Shown here: positions 7,341 to 13,045 of the stretch, piece by piece
How positions within the stretch are numbered: the stretch's first letter is position 1
Layout of the letters: every line of letters starts with the position of its first letter
NCBI GenBank assembly: GCA_030612485.1
Contig: JAUWNS010000034.1
Coordinates: 1-18,150, forward strand
Length of the DNA: 18,150 nucleotides
Direction: 5' to 3'
Source of the DNA: Candidatus Bipolaricaulota bacterium
GTDB taxonomy: Bacteria; Bipolaricaulota; Bipolaricaulia; UBA7950; UBA9294
Notes under the pieces: generated by a model
What the model saw: the letters and a program-made list of their open reading frames with translations, nothing else
What the model was told of the DNA's origin: nothing
Database searches by the model: none
Made by a program: the position numbers and the translations under genes

Positions 7341-7379
7341 ATGTAGCGTCATGCTATCTTTTTGTGGCTACATAATCAA
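7341..7379 (-). promoter_or_regulatory. Promoter and likely operator of the phd-vapC operon
   Basis: The minus strand reads TTGATT (7379-7374), exactly 17 nt, then TAGCAT (7356-7351), a reasonable sigma-70 pair. ATGTAGC at 7373-7367 and its inverted copy GCTACAT at 7347-7341 flank the -10 with centres about 26 bp apart. That separation and position would suit cooperative binding of two Phd/VapC complexes and autorepression. A leader of about 25 nt contains the strong ribosome site. Confidence 0.6.
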
Positions 7380-7381
7380 GG

Positions 7382-7416
7382 CGCCAGCCTTTAGCCCTCA
7401 GCTTTTAGTCATCAGC
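7382..7416. repeat. Heptanucleotide array B (NNTYAGC-type, five units)
   Basis: Five in-register units: CGCCAGC, CTTTAGC, CCTCAGC, TTTTAGT, CATCAGC. Positions 5-7 are AGC in four of five units. The sequence is unrelated to the TTYACYN arrays but has the same 7-nt period. It lies just upstream of the phd-vapC promoter. Confidence 0.7.
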
Positions 7417-7437
7417 GGCCAAAAAACCAACAGCCCA

Positions 7438-7464
7438 AATGAACTCAATGAACCCAATGAACTA
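7438..7464. repeat. Nonamer tandem repeat (AATGAACYN x3)
   Basis: Three consecutive 9-nt units: AATGAACTC, AATGAACCC, AATGAACTA. It lies between heptamer arrays B and A3 in a gene-free stretch (7380-7556) that is almost entirely short repeats. Confidence 0.8.
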
Positions 7465-7474
7465 CTCATCCCTC

Positions 7475-7530
7475 TTCACGATATGCTATTCACCATTCAC
7501 CATTCACGATTTACCATTCACCATTCACGG
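7475..7530. repeat. Heptanucleotide array A3 (eight units, one degenerate)
   Basis: Units in register from 7475 are TTCACGA, TATGCTA (degenerate), TTCACCA, TTCACCA, TTCACGA, TTTACCA, TTCACCA, TTCACGG. It is the third copy of the TTYACYN family, 3' of the WbuB-like glycosyltransferase gene. All three arrays lie in the same orientation relative to the window. Confidence 0.88.
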
Positions 7531-7556
7531 CTTGTTGCCCCATAATCCTTCAATCC

Positions 7557-8813
7557 TTAATCCCAACCCCTATCATTTCCTACTTGCTCGATGCACTCCA
7601 TCAGTTTATCTGCCAGCACGGGAATCGAGTGATATTTCTCCACGTACTCCCGACCGCGGTGCCCCATCGCCTCTCGCTTCTCTTTAGGCATCCGAGATAG
7701 CTCGATAATTGCGTTGGCCAGTGCCTCAGGGTTTCGCGGAGGGACGGTGAGGCCGCAATCAACCTCTCTTACTGGATTATTGACAGGATTACCGGCAAGG
7801 ATAGCAGGCCTCCCCGCCGCAAGGTAATCATAGAGCTTGTTCAAGCTAATCCCGTACCGGTAGAGAGACAGGTCGTTCAAGATGAACACTGTAGCGTCAG
7901 CTTCTTTGAGAACCTTTGGCACCTTGGATTTTGGAACAGGATCGCGGAATTCCACGTTTCTCAACTTCAGTTCTCTTCCCAGCTTGATCAAGCGGGGCTT
8001 CTCCGGACCATCGCCGATCAAGATAAACTGGATCTCTTGATAACCTCGATCCTGAACAATCTTGGCTGCTTGAAGGAGCACGTCGATAGCGTTGGCCTGA
8101 CCATGAGCCCCAAGATACATGACCCTGAACTCGCCATTGGACATCCCTCGCGGTTCCACCCCTTCAAACCTAGAAAGATCAACCCCATTGGGGATCCAGA
8201 CGATCTTCTCTTGGGGCACCCCGCACGAAGTGATGTGCTCGTGGGCCAAGGGAAGCAGAGTGATGATCCGCTCCGCTCTTCGATAGAGAAACCGTTCCAG
8301 GAACTGCAGCGTCTTAACAATTGGATTCCTCCCGCTCATCTCCCCCATATCGATGATCGTCTGCGGCCAAAGGTCGCGGACCTCCATGATGAACCTGGCT
8401 CGATGACGCTTGGCCACCCAGTAGGCCGCTAGTACTGCCAGAAGGTGTACCGAGGATCCGATGATCACATCTGGCTTTTCGATCTCTGTAGAAGGACTAG
8501 GTAGTTTCCGTCCAATCCACCACGCCCGTAGCATGTAGCTAACCATGTTAAGCACCCGTCGCCAGTTGTTGCGTTGATAAGGGAACGTCTTAATCCACAC
8601 AAACCTGACACCATTAGCATCTTCGACCTTCCATCTTTCACCCGGAGCAAGCTTCATCTCCTGATGGCGACCGTGGTGAAAACTCGAAGCGAAAATCGTC
8701 ACTTGGTGCCCGCGTTTCACCAATTCTTGAGCCAGATCGAAATGCCGCGTTCCACCCGGCAAATCCGGCGTAATCGCGTAGTGGTTAAAGATCCATAGAG
8801 TCTCTACGGCCAC
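7557..8813 (-). CDS. GT4-family glycosyltransferase (WbuB-like)
   Basis: The 418-residue protein has the two-Rossmann GT-B layout. The N-terminal part carries the acceptor-domain signature FNHYAITPDLPGGTRHFDLAQEL (9-31, with the glycine-rich turn PGGTRH). The mid-protein IPNGVDLSRFE starts the donor domain, and ISLNKLYDYLAAGRPAI is the region matching the EX7E donor motif of GT4 enzymes. WbuB relatives add an N-acetyl-deoxyhexosamine (for example FucNAc) to a lipid-linked sugar in O-antigen synthesis. The start is GTG at 8813, two bases after the wecB stop, with GGAG inside the end of wecB, so the two are coupled. The 3' end runs into repeat-rich DNA with no clear terminator. Confidence 0.92.
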   Translation of the reverse strand: MAVETLWIFNHYAITPDLPGGTRHFDLAQELVKRGHQVTIFASSFHHGRHQEMKLAPGERWKVEDANGVRFVWIKTFPYQRNNWRRVLNMVSYMLRAWWIGRKLPSPSTEIEKPDVIIGSSVHLLAVLAAYWVAKRHRARFIMEVRDLWPQTIIDMGEMSGRNPIVKTLQFLERFLYRRAERIITLLPLAHEHITSCGVPQEKIVWIPNGVDLSRFEGVEPRGMSNGEFRVMYLGAHGQANAIDVLLQAAKIVQDRGYQEIQFILIGDGPEKPRLIKLGRELKLRNVEFRDPVPKSKVPKVLKEADATVFILNDLSLYRYGISLNKLYDYLAAGRPAILAGNPVNNPVREVDCGLTVPPRNPEALANAIIELSRMPKEKREAMGHRGREYVEKYHSIPVLADKLMECIEQVGNDRGWD

Positions 8814-8815
8814 GC

Positions 8816-10012
8816 TTAGCCACTCCTTCCCAAAAGCACCTTCACAATTCGTTCGCTCGCCTGGCCATCGCCATAGGGGTTAATGCGCCGTTCAGGCCGT
8901 CGTTGCGCGCTAAATTGATCCACAGCCTGCAGGATACGCTTAGAATCTGCTCCTGCAAGGACGTTCCAACCAGCATCAACCGTCTCCACCCACTCTGTCT
9001 CCTCCCGTAGGGTGATACAGGGAACCTTCAAGATAAATGCCTCCTTCTGTACCCCACCGGAGTCGGTCAAGATCAGCTTAGCGTTCTTTTCCAGCAGAAG
9101 CATGTCCAGATAAGGTACAGGTTCGATAATCGTGAGTTTTGAGTTCAGAGTGCGCAGTTCGTGGTCAGAAAGGGAGCGGCGTAACGCTTTTTGAGTACGG
9201 GGATGGAGTGGTGTAATTACCGACACTTTCGCTGCCATCTCAGAAAGAGCATTGAAGATCGCTTTCACTCGCTCAGGATCGTCGGTATTGCTCGCTCGGT
9301 GAACCGTAGCCAAGGCATAGTTTTCGGGTTTGAGGTGGAGCTGGGTTAGAATCTCGGACCGTTGTTCAGCTAGCTGCACGTTCTGCAGCACGGAGTCGTA
9401 CATTACATCGCCGATGTTGACGACGAGCGGTGCGTAGTTCGTGGTTCGAAGTTCGTTGTTCACTCTAACCGGCGTGCTGCCTGTAGCTAGTAGAGAGAGG
9501 GGATGCAAATCAGAGATGAGATGGCCGTCGTTCACGATGTTGGTGAACCCTTCTCTTTTGAGATTCTTGACCGCAGCTTCTGTCGGGCAAAAAAGCACGC
9601 TCGAGGCGTGATCAGTCAACACACGGTTGATCTCCTCTGGCATCTTACGATTGAAGCTGCGCAGGCCGGCCTCGATGTGCGCGAGGGCCAAGGTGGAGTT
9701 TGTATCACCGTAGAGCAGCACCCAATCGGGCTGTTCATCAACCAGCATTGTTTCGATCGCCTCAAGCATGCGCCCCGTTTGAGCACCCTGCGATGCAGAG
9801 CCAATACCCAAGTTATAATTCGGTTTTGGGATTTCTAATTCCTCAAAGAACACAGTGGACATATTTTCGTCGTAATGCTGCCCAGTATGAATGATCAGCT
9901 CTTCAATGCGATCACCTTGAGTGCCCCGATTGTTATGTACAGTGATTGCCCGCGAAACTACGGCCATCTTGACGAACTGCGGGCGAGCGCCGACGATATG
10001 AATTATTGCCAT
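8816..10012 (-). CDS. wecB: Non-hydrolysing UDP-GlcNAc 2-epimerase with internal deletion and insertion
   Basis: The family interconverts UDP-GlcNAc and UDP-ManNAc for ManNAc- or FucNAc-type glycans. Signatures present: VGARPQFVKMA (7-17), HTGQHYDENMS (42-52), YGDTNSTLA (101-109), HIEAGLRSF (112-120), MPEEINRVLTDH (124-135), LTDSGGVQKEA near the C-terminus and NPYGDG close to the end. Two departures stand out. Between YGDTNSTLA and AHIEAGL about 12 residues of the usual helix and strand are missing. At about 162-196 there is an extra low-conservation stretch before the conserved GDVMYD. Both changes keep the frame. ATG at 10012 has AGGGG 9 nt upstream; a TACAAT box (10068-10063) without a clear -35 may serve as promoter. 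Family assignment is secure; activity is doubtful. Confidence 0.9.
   Translation of the reverse strand: MAIIHIVGARPQFVKMAVVSRAITVHNNRGTQGDRIEELIIHTGQHYDENMSTVFFEELEIPKPNYNLGIGSASQGAQTGRMLEAIETMLVDEQPDWVLLYGDTNSTLALAHIEAGLRSFNRKMPEEINRVLTDHASSVLFCPTEAAVKNLKREGFTNIVNDGHLISDLHPLSLLATGSTPVRVNNELRTTNYAPLVVNIGDVMYDSVLQNVQLAEQRSEILTQLHLKPENYALATVHRASNTDDPERVKAIFNALSEMAAKVSVITPLHPRTQKALRRSLSDHELRTLNSKLTIIEPVPYLDMLLLEKNAKLILTDSGGVQKEAFILKVPCITLREETEWVETVDAGWNVLAGADSKRILQAVDQFSAQRRPERRINPYGDGQASERIVKVLLGRSG
9133..9167. repeat. Heptamer-periodic tract inside wecB (five degenerate units)
   Basis: Units TGAGTTT, TGAGTTC, AGAGTGC, GCAGTTC and GTGGTCA share NNRGTTC at a 7-nt period. It encodes the variable peptide DHELRTLNSKL between the conserved LHPRTQK and IIEPVPYLDM blocks of the epimerase. 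The periodicity is weaker than in the intergenic arrays. Confidence 0.5.
9425..9529 (-). other. In-frame insertion within wecB
   Basis: About 35 codons (residues 162-196 of the product) separate EGFTNIVN from VVNIGDVMYD, blocks that in WecB homologues are nearly adjacent. The extra peptide is low in conservation and ends in RVNNELRTTNYAP, written by a heptamer tract. An 8-bp direct repeat, CGATGTTG, occurs at 9412-9419 and 9535-9542, 123 bp apart (exactly 41 codons). The boundaries are estimated from my memory of the family, not from an alignment. Confidence 0.65.
9435..9462. repeat. Heptanucleotide array inside wecB (NNGTTCG, four units)
   Basis: Four in-register units are TAGTTCG, TGGTTCG, AAGTTCG and TTGTTCA. 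On the coding strand they read CGAACNN repeats and encode NNELRTTNY. This tract lies inside the extra peptide of the epimerase and shares the 7-nt period of the intergenic arrays. Confidence 0.8.
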
Positions 10013-10097
10013 CCAAGCAACCCCTCATAAAGCGGTAAGAGTATCTTTACTTCAGGCATTCGATTGTATTTTCCCCACACCGCCTATCGGCAGCGCT

Positions 10098-10517
10098 CTA
10101 GGGGACGAGTTGAAAGCCCATCCTCACCTGAACGAAGTGAGTGTCTTCGGTGAGGATATCGGCAATGCTAAGCTCATCCATAATTACCATTGAGGTGAGA
10201 TCAGTGAAGGAGATCCGCGGCTTGTCCTGAAACCTCAGCCGTAATCGCTTGGCCTGTTCGAAGCGCTCCGGTGTGATCCGCTCCAGTAGAAGATATCCAT
10301 CTTGGATCGCGTCATCCAACGTCTCCAGCGATTCGCGAGCTTGAGGAAAGGGCAACCTCTTAAAGAGCAGCGTGAAAGTCTCGTCCAAGACGTAGTCTGT
10401 GGTGTAGATCACATCTTTCTGATCCCGGCGGGTTTGGTAAAAATCCCTGATCTCACCATGACGCGGTTCCCTGCTGTTGTGGATAACGATCCATCCCCAG
10501 GTATCAATAAATAGCAT
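10098..10517 (-). CDS. PIN-domain ribonuclease toxin
   Basis: The 139-residue protein carries the PIN acidic residues Asp5 (MLFIDTWGW), Glu46 (YVLDETFTL), Asp106 (SFTDLTSM) and Asp125 (LTEDTHF), so a metal-dependent RNase is expected. The pattern D-T-W-G-W followed by LDETFT is typical of the PIN subgroup paired with small DUF2281-like antitoxins. Its ATG shares a base with the upstream stop (TAATG), showing translational coupling. It ends 85 nt before the wecB start. A second PIN toxin of a different subgroup lies 3 kb downstream. Confidence 0.88.
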   Translation of the reverse strand: MLFIDTWGWIVIHNSREPRHGEIRDFYQTRRDQKDVIYTTDYVLDETFTLLFKRLPFPQARESLETLDDAIQDGYLLLERITPERFEQAKRLRLRFQDKPRISFTDLTSMVIMDELSIADILTEDTHFVQVRMGFQLVP

Positions 10518-10759
10518 TATCTTTGCGCTTCGTAGAGCTCTTCGTCGATATCTTTAGAGAAGGGTTCCACATCTGCGATTCCCATCAACCTCAAGATAGG
10601 GTCCTTTTTGGGGTCCAGGTCTTTCGGTAACTTTCTCGCAGCTTCGTTTCCCTCTTTTGTTCGGAGATAACCCACGAAATCGAGCGCCTCGCGAAGGCGT
10701 ACTTCAGGAAGCTTTTCCAACTCCTTAATGAGTTGCTCTTTCAAAGCTTTTGTAGCCAT
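10517..10759 (-). CDS. Small antitoxin (DUF2281-like) of the PIN pair
   Basis: The 80-residue protein opens with an amphipathic helix pair, KALKEQLIKELEKLPEVRLREALDFVGYL (residues 4-32). This is the common form of DUF2281/VapB-like antitoxins, and it continues with an acidic, probably disordered tail (DVEPFSKDIDEELYEAQR). The Shine-Dalgarno AAGGAGGGG is about 8 nt upstream of the ATG. It overlaps the PIN gene by one base. No separate DNA-binding domain is obvious, so autoregulation is uncertain. A promoter lies 60-90 nt upstream, within DNA duplicated from a glycosyltransferase gene end. Confidence 0.78.
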   Translation of the reverse strand: MATKALKEQLIKELEKLPEVRLREALDFVGYLRTKEGNEAARKLPKDLDPKKDPILRLMGIADVEPFSKDIDEELYEAQR

Positions 10760-10821
10760 AGTGCTATCCCCTCCTTCCTACACCGTGAGTTCGTTTCTCC
10801 ATCCTCTGGATAGGCGTCTTT

Positions 10822-10850
10822 ATTATGGCAGAATGGAAAGGCTAGAACAA
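10822..10850 (-). promoter_or_regulatory. Promoter of the DUF2281/PIN operon
   Basis: On the minus strand TTGTTC (10850-10845) is followed after exactly 17 nt by CATAAT (10827-10822). The same -35 and spacing occur in the duplicated sequence before hicBA (11602-11630). The -35 lies just past the stop codon of the glycosyltransferase remnant. Confidence 0.6.
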
Positions 10851-11089
10851 CTGCGTAATGACTTCACCAATCTCTACCGAGCAATTCCGCATAGACTGCC
10901 AGCAGTTTCTTCCCCTCTGTTTCCCAATTGTACTTCTCCAGCACCGCTCGACGGCCGTTTTCGCCCATCCGGCGGGCTTCTTCAAGGTGGATGATCTGGG
11001 TGATCAGGTATTCGATTGCCTGTGCGATCTCCTTAGGATTCAGCAGATCTACACACAGGCCGCAGTTGTTCCCCTCGACGATCTCCTTA
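10840..11089. repeat. Direct repeat, copy 2: glycosyltransferase 3' end plus flank
   Basis: This stretch is colinear with 11619-11859. It includes the last 70 or so codons of a GT4 gene, the stop region and the shared downstream string GGCTAGAACAAC. The copies differ by substitutions and about 10 nt of indels. Together they flank hicBA. Confidence 0.85.
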
Positions 11090-11100
11090 CACGAGGCAAT
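10864..11100 (-). pseudogene. C-terminal remnant of a GT4 glycosyltransferase
   Basis: The minus strand encodes 78 residues from IASCKEIVEGNNCGL to the end, closed by TGA (10866-10864) and preceded by an in-frame TAA (11103-11101). It matches the C-terminus of the complete GT4 gene at 11643. NNCGL and the run from MGENGRR through GKKLLA are shared, while the final eight residues differ. There is no start codon and no N-terminal or catalytic domain, so it cannot be a functional enzyme. It begins a few bases beyond the stop of hicA, so the break point is close to the toxin-antitoxin module. It is either a truncated tandem duplicate or the remains of a second glycosyltransferase interrupted by hicBA. 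Confidence 0.88.
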
Positions 11101-11112
11101 TTAGGGCATGGA

Positions 11113-11352
11113 TCACAAAAGCTCCAATAGGCGCGCCACTGTGACATCGGCCTTCCTCAGGATTCCCCTGAGCGTTCCCGGTTTTAAGGTCTTCCCTTTG
11201 TGAACCGGTACGGGGAAAGTCACTTTTTCTCCCTTAACGTATTTTCTCATCTGTACATGGCTACCTTTCTGACGTGCGATCTCAAAACCCACCTTCTGGA
11301 GGGCCTTGACCAACTCCTCACCAGTGATTAGAGGAAGTTTGTGCTTAGCCAT
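11113..11352 (-). CDS. hicA: HicA mRNA interferase toxin
   Basis: HicA is a small double-stranded-RNA-binding-fold toxin that cleaves mRNA in a translation-independent way. The 79 residues carry the diagnostic core ALQKVGFEIARQKGSHVQM, with catalytic His32, then the basic strand and VPVHKGKTLKPGTLRGILRKA, almost an exact family consensus. The length is typical. The ATG overlaps the hicB gene by 8 bp, so the order is antitoxin first, toxin second. The stop lies 10 nt from the glycosyltransferase remnant. Confidence 0.96.
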   Translation of the reverse strand: MAKHKLPLITGEELVKALQKVGFEIARQKGSHVQMRKYVKGEKVTFPVPVHKGKTLKPGTLRGILRKADVTVARLLELL

Positions 11353-11566
11353 AAACTTCTAGTTCGACGGGTCTGCGTTCTACCTTCCGCAGCTCCCATG
11401 CCTCAAGTCCTACTTCCTCGATGTGGAGTTCTGCCGCCTCTTTCAGGTTCTTTAATGCGTCATCGACATCCTCACCCTGGGTGTAAATGTCTAACTCCGG
11501 GCAGTAGACGGTGAACCCGCTTTCCCCTTCCGCGATTAACTCTGCTGTAATTGTGATGCGCCTCAC
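11345..11566 (-). CDS. hicB: HicB-like antitoxin
   Basis: The 73-residue protein is the short HicB form: a partial RNase H-like fold with the signature GFTVYCPELDIYTQGEDVDDALKNLKEAAELHIEE (17-51), which neutralises HicA. It lacks the C-terminal ribbon-helix-helix or HTH domain of longer HicB proteins, so DNA binding by the antitoxin alone is not expected. The start is GTG at 11566, with AAGGAGG five nt upstream. Transcription probably begins at the TTGTTC promoter that lies just beyond the end of the upstream glycosyltransferase gene. Confidence 0.94.
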   Translation of the reverse strand: MRRITITAELIAEGESGFTVYCPELDIYTQGEDVDDALKNLKEAAELHIEEVGLEAWELRKVERRPVELEVYG

Positions 11567-11601
11567 AATTTCCTCCTTATCCGATCAATATGGCCTAATT
11601 C

Positions 11602-11630
11602 ATTATCTCCAAAGGCTGAGGCTAGAACAA
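11602..11630 (-). promoter_or_regulatory. Promoter of hicBA
   Basis: On the minus strand TTGTTC (11630-11625), 17 nt, then GATAAT (11607-11602). It has the same -35, spacing and -ATAAT ending as the promoter at 10822-10850, and lies in the duplicated flank just after the GT4 stop. The leader to the GTG is about 35 nt. Confidence 0.65.
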
Positions 11631-11859
11631 CCGCGGAATAAACTATGGGCCTTGGGCAAATAACCCATCATACAGCGCCAACAACTTCTTCCCCTCAGTC
11701 TCCCAATTATACTTTTCCAGCACTGCCCGCCGGCCGTTCTCGCCCATCTCACGAGCTTGGTCTGGATGTTCAAAGAGATACAGAATAGTTTCAGCCTGGG
11801 CTTTAGGATCTCCTGGTTCGACAAGCAGACCGCAGTTGTTTTCTCTCACGATCTCCTCT
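11619..11859. repeat. Direct repeat, copy 1: glycosyltransferase 3' end plus flank
   Basis: This is the counterpart of 10840-11089. It covers the last part of the complete GT4 gene, its stop and the GGCTAGAACAAC string that contains the -35 of hicBA. Confidence 0.85.
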
Positions 11860-12704
11860 ATGAAACCCATGCGGGACGCCACAATTGGAAGCTTCGCAGC
11901 CATGTATTCGAAGAGTTTGATGGGAGTGCTCTTTAGGTAATTTAGTGTGGGAAGGAGAGGAAACCATCCTATAGATGATTGCAAGAGGAATCCAGGAATT
12001 TCTTCATACGGCACTTTCCCTACCAATGCTATCCCTCCTTTCCGCAAGAGAATCTCTTCTTTAGAGAGAAAGTCTCTTGGTAGCCCTGTCCTATTAACGA
12101 AGCCCACAATGTTACACTTCGCCTTAGGTTCCTTCTCTCTCACAATTTGCATAGCATCGACCATGATCTGATATCCACGGTCTTTACTCAGACTGCCAAC
12201 ATAGATTATGGTAAGGGAATGTGCTGGCGGCTTATCAGCAATCCTTTCTACAAAGTTACGGAGAGGGTAATTATGAGCCGTGATTGTATGCTTGTTTAAT
12301 ACTTTGAACAGGCCTTCCATGTGCCAATTGACCGTTATCACTCCAGCAAGTCTCTTGGCAATTACCTTTTCCACTTTATCAACAAGTTTGGAGACATGTC
12401 TACAAAGGATGCCTGGTATCCATTCCTTTGTTAGGACGCTATCGGCATAGTACTCGTGTACATCATAGATCACAGGCTTGTGGGTAACTCTCTGGAGCAG
12501 CCATCCCCACGGCAAGAGTTCTGGATCATGAAAGTGATAAATGTCGGCGTGTTGCTGCAGGGCCAGCCGGAATGCGCGCCAAGTAAGGCCGAAGATGCGC
12601 GTGAAGCGGTTCCGCGGCTTGGGCAGAGCCATAATCCTTACCCCGTTTACCACTTCATCCCTATCGTGTTGAACAATCAGGGTCACATCGTACCCGGTCT
12701 TCAC
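11643..12704 (-). CDS. GT4-family glycosyltransferase, start codon uncertain
   Basis: The product is a GT-B enzyme that probably adds a sugar to a lipid-linked glycan. Visible signatures: FHDPELLPWGWLLQ (acceptor domain), KPVIYDVHEYYADS, YVGSLSKDRGYQIMV (start of the donor domain), and TPIKLFEYMAAKLPIVAS with FIEEIVRENNCGLLV (the EX7E donor-binding region). The first canonical start, GTG at 12704, gives 353 residues beginning KTGYDVTLIVQHD. That lacks the first strand and helix of the family. The frame stays open upstream and encodes those parts (see 12705-12815) but with no ATG, GTG or TTG. Either a rare start codon is used, the gene has suffered a start mutation or indel, or the base calls are wrong. 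The 3' end is duplicated at 10864-11100. Confidence 0.85.
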   Translation of the reverse strand: MKTGYDVTLIVQHDRDEVVNGVRIMALPKPRNRFTRIFGLTWRAFRLALQQHADIYHFHDPELLPWGWLLQRVTHKPVIYDVHEYYADSVLTKEWIPGILCRHVSKLVDKVEKVIAKRLAGVITVNWHMEGLFKVLNKHTITAHNYPLRNFVERIADKPPAHSLTIIYVGSLSKDRGYQIMVDAMQIVREKEPKAKCNIVGFVNRTGLPRDFLSKEEILLRKGGIALVGKVPYEEIPGFLLQSSIGWFPLLPTLNYLKSTPIKLFEYMAAKLPIVASRMGFIEEIVRENNCGLLVEPGDPKAQAETILYLFEHPDQAREMGENGRRAVLEKYNWETEGKKLLALYDGLFAQGP

Positions 12705-12815
12705 TAGCGTCTTCGCCTCTTTGTGAAAAATACGGGTAGCAAAGGGCGGATGGACGGTGGTGAGGATACAGACTTTGCGTTTACTTGGCGGGTCTTGAAC
12801 TTGTGAGTCCTCCTT
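12705..12815 (-). other. Open in-frame N-terminal extension of the GT4 gene without a start codon
   Basis: The frame of the GT4 gene continues upstream through KVCILTTVHPPFATRIFHK to the Shine-Dalgarno AAGGAGG (12815-12809). It closes only at a TAA near 12837. The peptide matches the normal beginning of these glycosyltransferases (KVCILTT.HPP.DTRIFHKEAKTLV). After the ribosome site the codons read TCA CAA GTT CAA GAC, none a standard initiator. The coding signal is strong; the start is missing. Confidence 0.8.
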
Positions 12816-13045
12816 ACAAAAGGATAGAAATGGTTGTTACACCTGAACCAATTCCAAAGGCAAGAGCCGGTAGCAGTGCCAGGCTGTGATGAGTTTGCAA
12901 GGGGCTGGTTGTGGTAAAGAAACACCAAGAACGAAGGTCTGACCCCTAGCATTGTTTGGGTAGTCCGTGCATGACGAAACGTTGACACCTGGATTGGTTC
13001 TCATGGAACTTCGCACGCTTCCTGGAGAGATCTGGCGGAAACAAC
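12816..13045. other. Gene-free stretch with a RAYT-type motif
   Basis: No convincing coding region is seen. A minus-strand ORF at 12837-13226 has an unnatural composition and overlaps the better small ORF. The only marked element is GAAGGTCTGACCC at 12933-12945, the inverse of 14612-14624. Confidence 0.5.
12933..12945. repeat. Inverted 13-bp motif, left copy (GAAGGTCTGACCC)
   Basis: This is a perfect inverse of GGGTCAGACCTTC at 14612-14624, 1.67 kb away. The core GGTCTGACC is itself a near-palindrome. The right copy lies at the end of a RAYT-type transposase remnant, so this is probably a leftover of the same element family. Confidence 0.6.

Noticed and set aside
6170..7530. Repeat arrays as a possible CRISPR locus
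   Set aside because: Units are 7 or 9 nt with no spacers and no cas gene nearby.
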